A DNA stretch of 47,174 bases, taken from the NCBI RefSeq assembly GCF_000423625.1, contig NZ_AUII01000032.1:1-47174 (forward strand), given 5' to 3'. A program made the position numbers and the translations under genes. Below, piece by piece: positions 8,918 to 18,419 of the stretch (the first letter of the stretch is position 1; every line of letters begins with the position of its first letter). The notes beneath the pieces were generated by a model. It worked only from the letters and a program-made list of their open reading frames with translations, had not been told where the DNA came from and searched no databases. The stretch is from Pseudonocardia asaccharolytica DSM 44247 = NBRC 16224. GTDB lineage: Bacteria; Actinomycetota; Actinomycetes; Mycobacteriales; Pseudonocardiaceae.

Positions 8918-11746
8918 ATGACCGACCTGCTGCCTGGTGCTCGCCGGCATGAGGGTTTGCGCAACTTCCCGCCGCCGGAGACCTGGGACGACCACGTCGA
9001 GTACGACGCCAAGGCGCACCCACGCAAGGTGCCCCACCACTACATGCTGATCCCGACCACGTGCTTCAACTGCGAGTCGGCGTGTGGGCTGCTGGCCTAT
9101 GTCGACAAGGACGACCTGTCGGTGAAGAAGGTGGAGGGCAACCCGGCGCATCCCGGGTCGCGGGGGCGCAACTGCGCCAAGGGCCCGGCCACGATCAACC
9201 AGATCCACGATCCGGAGCGGATCCTGTACCCGTTGCGACGCACCGGGGCCCGCGGCAGCGGGCAGTGGGAGCAGGTGTCCTGGGATGCGGCGCTGGACGA
9301 TATCGCCGGCCGGATCCGGGCCTCGATCACCGCGGGCCGCCATGAGGAGGTCATGTACCACGTGGGCCGGCCCGGCGAGGACGGCTTCGTGGAGCGGGTG
9401 CTGCAGGCCTGGGGGGTGGACGGGCACAACTCCCACACCAACGTGTGCTCCTCGGGGGCCCGGTTCGGGCAGACCCTGTGGGGCGGGTACGACCGCCCCT
9501 CCCCGGACCACGCCAACGCCAAGGTGCTGCTGCTGCTGTCGAGCCACCTGGAGACCGGGCACTACTTCAACCCGCACGCCCAGCGGATCATGGAGGCCAA
9601 GCAGTCCGGAGCGAAGCTGATCGTGCTGGACCCGCGGCTGTCCAACACCGCCGGGCACGCGGATGTGTGGGTGGCGCCGTGGCCGGGCAGCGAGGCCGCG
9701 ATCCTGCTGTCGGTGGCCTCCTACCTGCTGCGCACGAGGCGGATCGACGAGTCGTATCTGCGGCGCTGGTTCAACTGGGAGACCTACCTGGACAACCGGC
9801 ACCCCGACGCGCCGCGCAGCTTCGAGGCGTTCCTGGACCGGTTGGAGGCCGACTACGCCGGCTACACCTTCGCCTTCGCCGCGGCCGAGGCGAAGGTGCC
9901 CGAGGCCCAGATCGCGCAGCTGGCCGAGCTGGTCTCCCGGTGCGACGGACGGTTGGCCGCGCACATCTGGCGCTCGGCCGCGGCCGGGAACTACGGGGGC
10001 TGGCAGGTCGCCCGGGCGCTGTGGTTCGTGCTGGGGCTGACCGGGTCGATCGGCACCGAGGGCGGCACCAGCCCGAACGGGTGGAACAAGTTCATCCCGC
10101 ACGGTCCCGACGTGGGCGCGCACGACCACTGGAACGAGCTGGCCTGGCCGGCGGAGTACCCGCTGACCTGCAACGAGATGTCGATCCTGCTGCCGCACTT
10201 CCTCAACGAGGGCCGCGGCCGGGTCGAGGTGTACTTCTCCCGGGTGTTCAACCCGATCTGGACCTACCCCGACGGGTTCACCTGGCTCCAGGCGCTGTCG
10301 GACCCGGACAAGGTCGGCCTGCACGTGGCGCTCACCCCGACCTGGTCGGAGACCGCCGAGTTCGCCGACTACGTGTTGCCGATGGGGCATTCCACCGAAC
10401 GGCATGACACCCACTCGTATGAAACCCACGCGGCCAAGTGGCTGGGCTTCCGCCAGCCGGTGCGCCGGGTCGCGATGGAGAAGCAGGGCCGTCCGTTCAC
10501 CGACACCCGCGACGTCAACCCGGGCGAGGTGTGGGAGGAGAACGAGTTCTGGTTCGAGCTGTCCTGGCGGATCGACCCGGACGGCTCCCTGGGCATCCGC
10601 AAGCACTTCGAATCCCCCTACCAACCCGGTGAGAAGATCACCGTGGACGAGTACTACCGGTGGGTGTTCGAGAACCGGGTGCCCGGGTTGCCGGAGAAGG
10701 CCGCCAAGGAGGGGCTGACCCCGCTGGCCTACATGCGCCGCTACGGCGTGGTCGAGGTCGACTCCGACATCTACCGCGCCGACGAGCGCCCGCTGACCGC
10801 CGCCGAGCTCGACGGCGCGGTGCCGGACGAGAACGGGGTGCTGCGCAAGCCCACCACCGACGACTCGATCCCGCCGCTGATCGGCGAGGCCGGCGCGGTG
10901 GGCGTCCAGCACGCCGATGGCACCGTCACGGCCGGCTGGCTGTCCCCCTCGCGCAAGCTGGAGGTCTACTCCCCCACCATGCGCGACTGGGGCTGGGAGG
11001 AGTACGCCACCCCCGGCTACATCCCCTCCCACGTCGCCCACACCGAGCTCGACCTCGACGCCGGCGACCTGGTCCTGGTGCCCACCTTCCGGCTGCCCAC
11101 CCTCATCCACACCCGCTCCAACAACACCAAGTACCTCAGCGAGATCTCCAACACCCACCCGCTGTGGCTCAACGCCGCCGACGCGGCCCGCCACGGCGTG
11201 GCCACCGGCGACCTGGTCCGGCTCAACACCTCCATCGGCTACCTGGTCGCCCGGGTGTGGGCCACCGAGGCCATCCGCCCCGGGGTGTGCGCGCTGAGCC
11301 ACCACATGGGCCGCTGGCGGCTGCACGAGCACACCGGCAGCCGCTGGGTCTCCGGGCTGGTCGACATCACCCACCCCGACGGCGAGGACACCTGGCTGCT
11401 GCGCTACCGCAAGGGGGTCGGCGCCTTCGCCTCGGACGACCCGGACAGCTCCCGCATCTGGTGGGACGACCCCGGGGTGCACCAGAACCTCGCGTTCGGG
11501 GTGCAGGCCGATCCCTGGTCGGGCATGCACTGCTGGCTGCAGAAGGTCCGCATGGAGAAGGCCCACGCGGGCGACCGCTACGGCGACGTCTACGTCGACA
11601 CCCGCCGCTCCCGCGAGGTCTACCAGGAATGGCTGACCAAGACCCGGGCCACCCTGGGGCCCGGCGGACAGCGCCGTCCCGAGTTCCTCATGCGCCCGGT
11701 GAAGCCCCGCCGCCGCGCGTTCCGGGCGTCCGGCTCCGGGGACTGA
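8918..11746 (+). CDS. Molybdopterin oxidoreductase catalytic subunit, SoeA/PsrA-like
   Basis: A 942-residue DMSO-reductase-superfamily enzyme with a bis-MGD cofactor. The N-terminal 4Fe-4S site is C49, C52, C56 and C86 (CFNCESAC ... RNCAKGP), and the probable Mo ligand is C177 in [11 protein letters not shown] cysteine ligand is typical of the polysulfide/thiosulfate reductase, sulfite dehydrogenase (SoeA), nitrate reductase and formate dehydrogenase branches rather than DmsA (serine). The C-terminal molybdopterin-dinucleotide-binding domain is visible from about residue 680. No twin-arginine signal is present at the N-terminus, so the complex should face the cytoplasm, as SoeABC does. With sqr, tauE and sulP nearby, oxidation of sulfite or a related sulfur compound is the best guess; substrate unproven. 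GAGGAG lies 6 bases before ATG 8918. Confidence 0.88.
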   Translation: MTDLLPGARRHEGLRNFPPPETWDDHVEYDAKAHPRKVPHHYMLIPTTCFNCESACGLLAYVDKDDLSVKKVEGNPAHPGSRGRNCAKGPATINQIHDPERILYPLRRTGARGSGQWEQVSWDAALDDIAGRIRASITAGRHEEVMYHVGRPGEDGFVERVLQAWGVDGHNSHTNVCSSGARFGQTLWGGYDRPSPDHANAKVLLLLSSHLETGHYFNPHAQRIMEAKQSGAKLIVLDPRLSNTAGHADVWVAPWPGSEAAILLSVASYLLRTRRIDESYLRRWFNWETYLDNRHPDAPRSFEAFLDRLEADYAGYTFAFAAAEAKVPEAQIAQLAELVSRCDGRLAAHIWRSAAAGNYGGWQVARALWFVLGLTGSIGTEGGTSPNGWNKFIPHGPDVGAHDHWNELAWPAEYPLTCNEMSILLPHFLNEGRGRVEVYFSRVFNPIWTYPDGFTWLQALSDPDKVGLHVALTPTWSETAEFADYVLPMGHSTERHDTHSYETHAAKWLGFRQPVRRVAMEKQGRPFTDTRDVNPGEVWEENEFWFELSWRIDPDGSLGIRKHFESPYQPGEKITVDEYYRWVFENRVPGLPEKAAKEGLTPLAYMRRYGVVEVDSDIYRADERPLTAAELDGAVPDENGVLRKPTTDDSIPPLIGEAGAVGVQHADGTVTAGWLSPSRKLEVYSPTMRDWGWEEYATPGYIPSHVAHTELDLDAGDLVLVPTFRLPTLIHTRSNNTKYLSEISNTHPLWLNAADAARHGVATGDLVRLNTSIGYLVARVWATEAIRPGVCALSHHMGRWRLHEHTGSRWVSGLVDITHPDGEDTWLLRYRKGVGAFASDDPDSSRIWWDDPGVHQNLAFGVQADPWSGMHCWLQKVRMEKAHAGDRYGDVYVDTRRSREVYQEWLTKTRATLGPGGQRRPEFLMRPVKPRRRAFRASGSGD

Positions 11747-11775
11747 CCGGACCAGGCCGGATCAGGGAGGTCGAG

Positions 11776-12885
11776 GTGTTCCCCAGGATCGCCGCCAGGA
11801 CGTCGCCGGACCCGCAACGGGTCGCGGCGGCGGTCGGTGAGGTCATCGAACCCGAATCCGGGCTGAGCCTGGACCGGCTCGCCGCGGTCGGCACCGTGCA
11901 CGACCGTGGCGGCCGGGTCCGGGTGCCGGTGGCGCTGCTGGCCACCGACTATCCGCTGGCCGACGAACTGCGGGCAGCCGTGGTGGCGGCCGCCACCGGC
12001 GTCGCCGGCGTCCGCGAGGCGGTCGTCGAGTTCGCCCCGATGGGCCAGCGCGACCGGGTCGAGCTGGGGGAGCGGCTGCGCGCCGCTGCCCCGCCGGCCA
12101 CCGCCACCCCCCGCATCTACGCGGTGGCCAGCGGGAAGGGCGGGGTCGGCAAGTCCACCGTCACCGCCAACCTCGCCGTCGCGCTGGCCGCGAGCGGCCA
12201 GCGCGTCGGGGTGCTCGACGCCGACGTGTGGGGCTACTCGATCCCGCAGCTGTTCGGCGTGCACCGCACGCCCGTCGCCCTCGGCGGCGTCATGCTGCCG
12301 GTGCAGGCCCACGGCGTCGCGCTCATCTCGACCGGGTTCTTCGTCGCCGACGGCACGCCGGTCGTGTGGCGCGGCCCGATGCTGCACAAGGCACTGCAGC
12401 AGTTCCTCACCGACGTGGCCTGGGGCGGGCTGGACGTGCTGCTACTCGACCTGCCACCGGGCACCGGCGACATCACGATGTCGCTGCTGGAGCTCGTGCC
12501 CGACGCCGCCCTGCTCGCGGTCACCACCCCGCAGGCCGCGGCCCGCACGGTGGCCACCCGGGTCGGCCGGATGGCCCGCGAAGCGGGCATGCCCATCGCC
12601 GGGGTCGTGGAGAACATGAGCGCGTCGGTGTGCGCGGGGTGCGGCGAGCACACCGCGGTGTTCGGCTCCGGCGGCGGCGACCAGCTCGCCGCGGAGGTCG
12701 ACGCCCCGCTGCTCGGCCAGGTTCCCCTGGACATCGAGCTGCGCGCGGCCGGGGACCGCGGCCGTCCGGTCGTGCTCGACTCCCCCGCCGCCGCGTCGGC
12801 CGTCGAGCTCACCCGGATCGCCACCGCGCTGCCCGCGGTGCGGCGCAGTCTGCTGCGCCGCTCGCTCCCGCTGAGCGTCTCCTGA
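11776..12885 (+). CDS. mrp: Mrp/ApbC-family FeS carrier ATPase
   Basis: 369 residues. An N-terminal MIP18/DUF59-like domain (about 1-95) precedes a P-loop NTPase with the deviant Walker A GKGGVGKS at residues 120-127, DADVWGYSIPQLFG, and DLPPGTGDITMSLLELVP. A CxxC pair (SVCAGCGE) late in the protein is the cluster-bridging motif of Mrp/Nbp35 dimers. These proteins load FeS clusters into client enzymes; the position as third gene behind two FeS-rich subunits suggests a dedicated maturation factor. GTG 11776 has GGGAGG 5-8 bases upstream, 29 bases after the catalytic gene. The stop TGA (12883-12885) coincides with the right end of a TnpB element. Confidence 0.88.
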   Translation: MFPRIAARTSPDPQRVAAAVGEVIEPESGLSLDRLAAVGTVHDRGGRVRVPVALLATDYPLADELRAAVVAAATGVAGVREAVVEFAPMGQRDRVELGERLRAAAPPATATPRIYAVASGKGGVGKSTVTANLAVALAASGQRVGVLDADVWGYSIPQLFGVHRTPVALGGVMLPVQAHGVALISTGFFVADGTPVVWRGPMLHKALQQFLTDVAWGGLDVLLLDLPPGTGDITMSLLELVPDAALLAVTTPQAAARTVATRVGRMAREAGMPIAGVVENMSASVCAGCGEHTAVFGSGGGDQLAAEVDAPLLGQVPLDIELRAAGDRGRPVVLDSPAAASAVELTRIATALPAVRRSLLRRSLPLSVS

Positions 12886-12930
12886 CGTCCTCCCCCGACT
12901 GAAGGCAGGAGATTCCGGTCTGCGCGGTTC
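12883..12930 (-). mobile_element. Right end of an IS605-type TnpB element (omega-RNA 3' end)
   Basis: On the minus strand the sequence reads GCCTTCAGTCGGGGGAGGAC followed by GTCA, the familiar 3' terminus of actinobacterial TnpB elements, where the right-end/omega-RNA scaffold stops. It lies just downstream of a degenerate tnpB and runs up to the mrp stop codon, so the adjoining 'guide' position would be mrp coding sequence. Identified by recall of the conserved terminus, not by alignment. Confidence 0.55.
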
Positions 12931-13414
12931 ACCCCGCGCTCCCGGCGGGTTCCTGCTTCACCGGCCCCTGCTCCGGTCTCCCGGAGTCTGGCGGCGCCGC
13001 CACAGGTGTTGATCTGTCCGCCCGCCCGGCGGTCAGAATGTTGATCGCGGCGTTGACGTCCCGGTCATGTATCGCCCCGCACGGGCAGGCCCACTCCCGC
13101 ACGTCCAGCGGCGTGGCGTCGCCGAGGGCCTGGCAGTCCGAGCACAGGCGAGTGGACGGGAACCAGCGGTCGACCGTGCGGACCGACTGCGCCCGGCTCC
13201 GGACCCCTTCCGGCGGCGGGCGAGTTCCTGCTGGGCTCGGCGGAGCTTGCGGTGCGCCTTCCGCACCCCTCGGGTTACCGATCTTCCGGCCGTCGGGGAG
13301 GACGGCGAAGGGCTCCAGTCCGAGGTCGATACCCACCTCGGTTCCCATCGGCGGGAGCGGCTGGTCGGACACTTCGACGACGAACGAAGCGTGGCACCGG
13401 TCCGTCGGGTCCAC
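12929..13414 (-). pseudogene. TnpB C-terminal half, degenerate
   Basis: An RNA-guided nuclease relic. The RuvC-I motif is present ([18 protein letters not shown]), then sequence is lost or shifted: the RKAHRKLRRAQQELARRRKG helix lies in another frame. It returns to frame with the zinc finger TRLCSDCQ ... CPCGAIHDRDVNAAINILTAG carrying the RuvC-III aspartate. The frameshift and missing RuvC-II region make it inactive. It ends immediately before the element's right end, so this is the 3' part of the element. Confidence 0.75.
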
Positions 13415-13419
13415 GGTTT

Positions 13420-13580
13420 CGCCTCTCGGCGCGTCCCGCCGCGAGGATGTTCTTCGCCGCGTTCAGGTCCCGGTCATGGACGCCGCACGAGCATTCCCAG
13501 GTCCGTACCGACAACGGTTCCGGTCCGTTGATCGACCCGCACTCCGAGCACAGGTGGGAGGGGGGAGAAAGCGGTCCACC
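13420..13580 (-). pseudogene. Second TnpB C-terminal fragment
   Basis: A further minus-strand TnpB tail: [20 protein letters not shown] and [23 protein letters not shown], again zinc finger plus RuvC-III. It differs from the neighbouring copy, so two elements (or a duplicated end) contributed here. It is truncated on both sides. Confidence 0.65.
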
Positions 13581-13739
13581 TTCCCGAGCCCCGGCGACCG
13601 AGGCCGACCCCGTGACGGAGATCACCGATCGGCTCCGACGGCGTGGCAACGCCGCGCCTCACACTCGCCGTGACAGTCGGACCGCGCCCGTGGAGCACTC
13701 AAGATCGCAGCAGGTCGGCATTGCGGCGGTGGCGGCGGA

Positions 13740-14445
13740 CCGTGAGTCCCACCTGGAACCGAGGGACCTTGAGCTGCTCGTGACGGCTGCGTATCTGGCC
13801 GGTCGGGACGCGCTCGGGGACGACTTGTCGGCGCGCGCGTATCGCGAGTGGGGGTGCCGGGGCGAGCCCGCACGAGCGACCGGTGTGCGTTCTGGCTGGG
13901 CCTCCAGCTGCTGCTCAGGGGCGAGGTGGCGCGCAGCAGCGGGTGGCTCGCCCGCGCGAGCCGGTTGCTCGATGACAACCGGCTCGACTGCGTGCTGACC
14001 GCCGGCGATGTCGGCGCGGCCCGCAGTGCCGCCGAGGAACTGGGGAAGATGGCCGAGTACGTCGGGCTCCGCTGCTGCGCGCGGCGGCGGCGCACGCGGT
14101 CGGGGCCGTGCTGCTCGGCGAGGGCGCCGGGCAGGAAGCGCTGGGCATCCTGCGCGGTGCGTGGGCGGCGTGGCAGGAACTCAGCGCCCCCTACGAGGCC
14201 GCCCGCGCCCGGGCCCTCATGGGCCTGGCCCGCCGGGAGCTCGGGGACGACGAGTCGGCGGAGATGGAGCTCGACGCCGCCCGGTGGGTGTTCCAGCACC
14301 TGGGCCCGGGCCCGACCTGGCCCGCGTCGCGGCGCTCTCGCGGAGGCAGATCAGCGAGGCGGCGGGCTGACCGCACGGGAGGCGCAGGTGCTGGGCCTGG
14401 TGGCGGTCGGAAAGACCAACCGGGCGATCGCGGCCGATGTGAGGC
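13740..14445 (+). pseudogene. Broken LuxR-family (ATPase/TPR type) regulator, C-terminal part
   Basis: Fragments of one large LuxR regulator spread over three frames: LELLVTAAYLAGRDALGDD and ARAYREW in one, CAFWLGLQLLLRGEVARSSG and WLARASRLLDDNRLDCV in another, GEGAGQEALGILRGAWAAWQ and APYEAARARALMGLARRELG in a third, and finally GLTAREAQVLGLVAVGKTNRAI, the start of the LuxR helix-turn-helix. The last recognition helix is missing: coding similarity stops at about 14440, where a pair of 13-base direct repeats begins. The N-terminal ATPase is absent too. Confidence 0.7.
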
Positions 14446-14450
14446 GACAG

Positions 14451-14488
14451 GAGAATGACAGTGGTCCGGCGCCACGAGAATGGCAGTG
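14451..14488. repeat. Tandem 13-base repeats, possible IS end
   Basis: GAGAATGACAGTG (14451-14463) and GAGAATGGCAGTG (14476-14488) lie 25 bases apart with one mismatch, at the point where the LuxR relic breaks off. Regularly spaced terminal repeats are typical of IS21-type ends, so this may be the scar of an insertion. No transposase remains. Confidence 0.35.
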
Positions 14489-14607
14489 CCTGCCGTCGCC
14501 GCAGCCACAAGCCGACACCTGTCGGGTCGTGTCGCAGCCACCACCGATCTGCCCGGATGTGCCCACACGCGGACAGCTCTGCTGCCGCTCCCGCCGGAGG
14601 TCGACCC

Positions 14608-14638
14608 TTGACAACATACAACTATTCGGTTGTATGTT
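14608..14638 (+). promoter_or_regulatory. Promoter and ArsR operator
   Basis: A consensus -35 TTGACA (14608-14613) is followed by an inverted repeat AACATACAAC / GTTGTATGTT (14613-14622 and 14629-14638, loop 6) covering the -10 region. The first likely codon (GTG 14645) is only a few bases downstream, so the transcript is short-leadered or leaderless. Binding of the encoded ArsR protein here would block RNA polymerase: classic autorepression. Confidence 0.7.
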
Positions 14639-14644
14639 TGGACG

Positions 14645-14998
14645 GTGACCGAGGAGGACGAGGAGCGGGCGGACGCCCTGTTCCACGCGCTCGCCGACCG
14701 GACCCGGCGCGACATCATGCGCCGCGTACTGGCCGGGGAGCACTCGGTCTCCGCGCTCGCGGCGAAGTACGACATGAGCTTCGCCGCGGTGCAAAAGCAC
14801 GTCGCCGTGCTGGAGAAGGCCGGTCTGCTCACCAAGCGACGCAGCGGCCGCGAGCAGCTGGCCAGCGGTGACGTGGAGGCGGTGCGGTCGGTGGCGTCCA
14901 TGCTCACCGAGCTGGAACAGCTCTGGCGTGGCCGCATCGCGCGCATCGACGAACTGATCGCAGCCGACCCCGACCGGAGGACCGAACCATGCCCGTGA
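14645..14998 (+). CDS. ArsR/SmtB-type transcriptional repressor
   Basis: 117 residues, winged helix: ADALFHALADRTRRDIMRRV, VSALAAKYDMSFAAVQKHVAVLEKAGLL, TKRRSGREQLAS. It lacks the metal-binding cysteine pairs of ArsR/SmtB metal sensors, as is usual for the subgroup paired with SRPBCC proteins. GTG 14645 (VTEEDEERAD) is preferred over TTG 14630, which would place codons inside the operator. It overlaps the following SRPBCC gene by 10 bases, so the two are co-translated. Confidence 0.88.
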   Translation: MTEEDEERADALFHALADRTRRDIMRRVLAGEHSVSALAAKYDMSFAAVQKHVAVLEKAGLLTKRRSGREQLASGDVEAVRSVASMLTELEQLWRGRIARIDELIAADPDRRTEPCP

Positions 14999-15474
14999 CC
15001 GATGTCCGGCAGGACCTGGACAACCTGACCCTGACCATCACCGCCGACTTCGCCGCCCCGGTGGCGCGGATCTGGCAGGTCTACGCCGATCCGCGTCAGC
15101 TGGAGAAGGTGTGGGGGCCACCGACCTACCCGGCGACCGTGGTCGAGCACGACCTGAGCCCCGGCGGCCGCGTGACCTACGTGATGACCGGCCCGGAGGG
15201 CGACAAGCACGCCGGGTACTGGCAGATCACGGCCGTCGAGGAGCCGACGAGCTTCTCCTTCGTCGACGGCTTCGCCGACTTGGACTTCAACGCGAACCCG
15301 GGGATGCCGGTCTCCACGAACGTCTACACCTTCACCGAGCACGACGGCGGCACTCGCGCGATCTACGTGAGCACCTACGAGTCCGCCGAGGCGCTGCAGC
15401 AGGTGCTGGACATGGGTGTGGTCGAGGGCGCCACGTCGGCGATCAACCAGATCGACGACCTGGTCGGTTCCTGA
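14989..15474 (+). CDS. SRPBCC (AHSA1-like, START-fold) protein
   Basis: 161 residues of the Activator-of-Hsp90-ATPase-1-like/START superfamily, with the typical opening ITADFAAPVARIWQVYADPRQLEKVW and closing helix LQQVLDMGVVEGATSAINQIDDL. Such proteins form a hydrophobic ligand cavity and are frequently encoded as the second gene of ArsR-SRPBCC operons; ligand and role are unknown. ATG 14989 overlaps the ArsR stop, indicating translational coupling. This two-gene module is the only intact coding unit in the 12.9-16.8 kb scrap zone. Confidence 0.88.
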   Translation: MPVTDVRQDLDNLTLTITADFAAPVARIWQVYADPRQLEKVWGPPTYPATVVEHDLSPGGRVTYVMTGPEGDKHAGYWQITAVEEPTSFSFVDGFADLDFNANPGMPVSTNVYTFTEHDGGTRAIYVSTYESAEALQQVLDMGVVEGATSAINQIDDLVGS

Positions 15475-16060
15475 GGGTGCGCCGTGGCCGGCCCTCTCGG
15501 ACATCGGGGCGGGCCGGCCGCCCCGCGCGCGGTGGCGTCGGTGCCGACGTCGGCGCGCAGGCCGTGCACCCAGGCGGCGTTGATCGACTGCAGGGTCTGC
15601 GCGTCGCGAGGGACGTACTCCGCGATACCCAGCCCGACGAGGTCAACATCAGCGGCCACCGCCGAGATCAGTCGGACGACGGCCTCGGGCATGAGCCCGC
15701 CGACCTCCGGCCCTCCGCGCCGTGCTGCAGCCGCCCGCGACCGCGGGCGAGCCGACCAGCACGGCCGCGACCAGCGCGACCGGCGGGTGTTCACCGACCC
15801 CGACGGCGCCCCGCTGCCCGAGCGCGGACTCGAGCGGCGGTGCGCGCGGGGCGCGGCCCGCGCCGGGATCGCCCTGCCGGGCCGCTCGTTCGGCAACGGC
15901 TCTATCACCGACCTGCGCGGTCTGCCCCGGATCGGGCCGTGAGCGGCCGCACCGGACGGCCGGCCCGGCGGCTGGTCCTCGACTGGCGCTGGTCGAGCAG
16001 CGGCGGATCGCGGCCGGGCTGAGCCAGGTCCAGCTCGTCGGGCGGGCCGGCGCCGGCGCG
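15475..16060. other. Region of gene relics
   Basis: No intact gene. On the minus strand at about 15560-15720, GGLMPEAVVRLISAVAADVD and LVGLGIAEYVP resemble the C-terminus of an arginase/agmatinase-type ureohydrolase. On the plus strand near 15785-15870, RRVFTDPDGAPLPERGLERR resembles a tyrosine-recombinase segment. Both are short and unsupported by flanking sequence. Confidence 0.35.
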
Positions 16061-16355
16061 GTCACCGGTCCGGCCCGGCTGTGGCCCGACCGCGACCACG
16101 ACACCGATGTCCAGCGGCTGGGCCAGCTTCGCCAGGGTCAGCCGCCCGTCCCGGTGGCGCAACGCCGAGCGGGTGTACTCCGCGGACTGGCGGGACCGCT
16201 TGCGGGATTTGACCCGCGGGTAGCGGGCGCGCTTGGCCCAGAACGCCGCGAACCCCGCCTGCAGGTGCCGCAGGCTCTGCTGCAAAGGTCCGCGACAACT
16301 CGGCCGCCTGCTGGGCAGACGGGTAGAAGCGGTACCTGAACGCCCGCTTCACCAC
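16060..16355 (-). pseudogene. TnpB N-terminal fragment
   Basis: Minus strand from GTG 16355: VVKRAFRYRFYPSAQQAAEL is the canonical TnpB N-terminus, and in the next frame LQQSLRHLQAGFAAFWAKRA, RYPRVKSRKRSRQSAEY and GRLTLAKLAQPLDI continue it up to just before where RuvC-I should begin. One frameshift separates the two parts. The missing remainder (RuvC-I to the end) matches what lies at 12929-13414, 2.6 kb away on the same strand. Confidence 0.75.
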
Positions 16356-16360
16356 CCGGC

Positions 16361-16808
16361 CATGCTCACATCCTATTGCCGGCTGAGGTGGACCATGCGG
16401 GGTGGCGGCGTTCGGGTGCTCGTCGGCGCCGGCGTCGCCGGCGTCGCCGCCGCTCGCGCGCTCGGCATCCTGGGTCTCGGGGACCAGGTGGCCGACCGCG
16501 CCGTCCGCATCCGACGGCAGCGGACCGCTGATCACCAGGGCCGGGTGCTGTTCGACGTCGACGTCGACGAGCTGTGGAACGGCGTCGGCCCGTGCCTGGC
16601 GCTGCATCGGGCGTAACGCACGGAGCCCTTCTGAGCTGGGACGATGTGGCCTGCTGAAGGCCACATCAACCCACACGGGGGCATCCGTTGGATGCGACCA
16701 TCTCATGCCCGTCGCGTGGTGTCGGTGCGGTTCGACGATCCGAATCTGTGTCGTGCGCCGGGCCGAAGCCCGGCGCACTGCGGACCATCTTGGTGGCGAG
16801 ATCCTCGA
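16361..16808. other. Intergenic region before the sulP 3' end, nothing recognised
   Basis: About 450 bases between the TnpB N-terminus and the sulP stop. Open frames exist on both strands (for example 16233-16616 plus) but none has a recognisable domain or a good ribosome-binding site; the left end of the TnpB element may lie in this stretch. Confidence 0.4.
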
Positions 16809-18392
16809 TCAGCCGAGCGGATCCCGCTCCGGGGTGAGGATCCGATCGATGAGCTGCCGTGACTGCGGTGGAACGTCGGTGATCTCGGCGTCCAGACCCG
16901 CCGTGCGCGCCTGATCCAACAGCGCGCGCAAGGCCAGCGCGCCGCTGGTGTCGATCCGGCCCAACCGGCTCAGGTGCAGCCGCAGCCGGTCCGCGTCGGG
17001 ATGCGCCACCAGCGCGTCGAGCAGCGCGCTGTCCAACCGATGCGCGGTGCCGAACCACAGCACGCCGCGTGGGGTGAACTCGATCAGCCCGTCGGCCTCA
17101 GACACGTCGATGGCCAGCTGCAGCTCGCGCCAGAGGAACACGGCGAGGGACAGACCGATCCCGATGAGTACCGCCCAGTCCAGCCGCGGGGTCAGCAGCA
17201 CGGTGGCCAGGAACGTCCCCCACGCGACGACCGCCTGCGGCACGGAGTAGCGCCACAGCCGTACCAACGGTCGGAACTTCATCAGGCCGAGCACCGCCGA
17301 GATCACGATGGCGCCCAGCACCGCGAGCGGCAGCGGCTCGAGAACCCAGGCGATCGGCAGGAACGCCAGCACGGTCAGGCCGGTGAACCCGCCAGCCAGC
17401 CGGGTCCGGGCCCCCGACAGCCGGTTCACCGAGCTGCGGGAGAACGACCCACCGCAGGGCATCCCGCCGGTGCATGCCGCGGTCACGTTCGCCACGCCCT
17501 GGCTGATGAACTCCCGGTCGGCGCTCCACCGGCTGCGCTCCTCCGACGCGAACCGCCGGGAGATCGACGCCGCCTCGGTGAACCCGATCAAGGCGATCAG
17601 CACCCCGCTCAGCACCAGCTCGGGCATCCGGCCCCAGGGCAGGTTGTCCACGGTGAGCGGTGGGAAGCCGACCGGGATGTGCTCGACGGTGGTCCCGGCG
17701 TACCCGCCCAGCGCCGAGATCACCGTGCCGATGATCACTGCGATCAGCACTCCGGGAAACAGCGCATGCAGCCGCCGACCGCCCAGGACGAACAGGATCG
17801 TCATTGCGGTCATGGCGATGGCGGCGAGGTTCCACAGGTTCGGGTGCAGTAACGCCCATACCGCCTCGGCGAGCACGTTGCCGTGCCCGGAGGCCTCGAC
17901 CCCGAGTGCCTTCGCGGTCTGGGAACCGGCGATGAGCAGGGCCGCGGCCGGGATGAATCCCAGCAGCATCGGTTGCGACATGAGGTAGGCCAGCCAGCCC
18001 GCTCGCAGGAACCCGAGCAGCACCCGGACCAGACCGACGACGAGGGCGAGGCCGAGCCCGAGGCTCAGGTATTCCGGGCTGCCCGGCGTGGCCATCGTGC
18101 TCAACGCCCCGAAGGTGAGCAGGGCCGTGATGGCCACCGGGCCCGTCTGCAGATAGGGCGAGGACGCGAACAGCGCGGCGAGTATCGGCGGGAGGGCACC
18201 CGAGTACAGCCCGACCACCGGGGGCATCCCGGCGAGCTCGGCGTAAGCGAGCGACTGCGGAATTCCGACCATCGCCACGCTGACCCCGGCGACGATGTCC
18301 CGGGGCAGCGTCGAACGCCATGAGCGGCGGGCGGTGGTGGTGAGGGTGGTGGGCGGGTCGCGTCGCGCGTCACCGTCGGCCGTCATCGTCAT
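16809..18392 (-). CDS. SulP-family anion (sulfate) transporter with STAS domain
   Basis: 527 residues. The first helix signature DIVAGVSVAMVGIPQSLAYAE and the G-rich transport core (GFTEAASISRRFA ... GMPCGGSFSRSSVNRLSGAR) identify SLC26/SulP. About 11-12 membrane helices end near residue 420, followed by a cytoplasmic STAS domain (LRLHLSRLGRIDTSGALALRALLDQA). Members carry sulfate, bicarbonate or other anions; sulfate is the contextual guess given the sulfur genes. ATG 18392 lies 27 bases after the moeA stop with GGGGAG upstream, so moeA-sulP are probably one transcript. Pairing with moeA also leaves molybdate-like oxyanions as an alternative cargo. Confidence 0.88.
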   Translation of the reverse strand: MTMTADGDARRDPPTTLTTTARRSWRSTLPRDIVAGVSVAMVGIPQSLAYAELAGMPPVVGLYSGALPPILAALFASSPYLQTGPVAITALLTFGALSTMATPGSPEYLSLGLGLALVVGLVRVLLGFLRAGWLAYLMSQPMLLGFIPAAALLIAGSQTAKALGVEASGHGNVLAEAVWALLHPNLWNLAAIAMTAMTILFVLGGRRLHALFPGVLIAVIIGTVISALGGYAGTTVEHIPVGFPPLTVDNLPWGRMPELVLSGVLIALIGFTEAASISRRFASEERSRWSADREFISQGVANVTAACTGGMPCGGSFSRSSVNRLSGARTRLAGGFTGLTVLAFLPIAWVLEPLPLAVLGAIVISAVLGLMKFRPLVRLWRYSVPQAVVAWGTFLATVLLTPRLDWAVLIGIGLSLAVFLWRELQLAIDVSEADGLIEFTPRGVLWFGTAHRLDSALLDALVAHPDADRLRLHLSRLGRIDTSGALALRALLDQARTAGLDAEITDVPPQSRQLIDRILTPERDPLG

Positions 18393-18419
18393 ATTCTCGC
18401 TCCCCGCAGTTCAGCCCGG

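Noticed and set aside
8903..11566. 887-codon minus-strand frame opposite the molybdoenzyme
   Set aside because: Repetitive Val/Gly/His/Asp/Arg-rich translation with no family signature; the plus strand encodes a full-length molybdopterin oxidoreductase.
15785..15905. Tyrosine recombinase gene
   Set aside because: One short stretch (VFTDPDGAPL...) looks right but no catalytic R-H-R-Y residues could be located, so it is left as a possible relic only.
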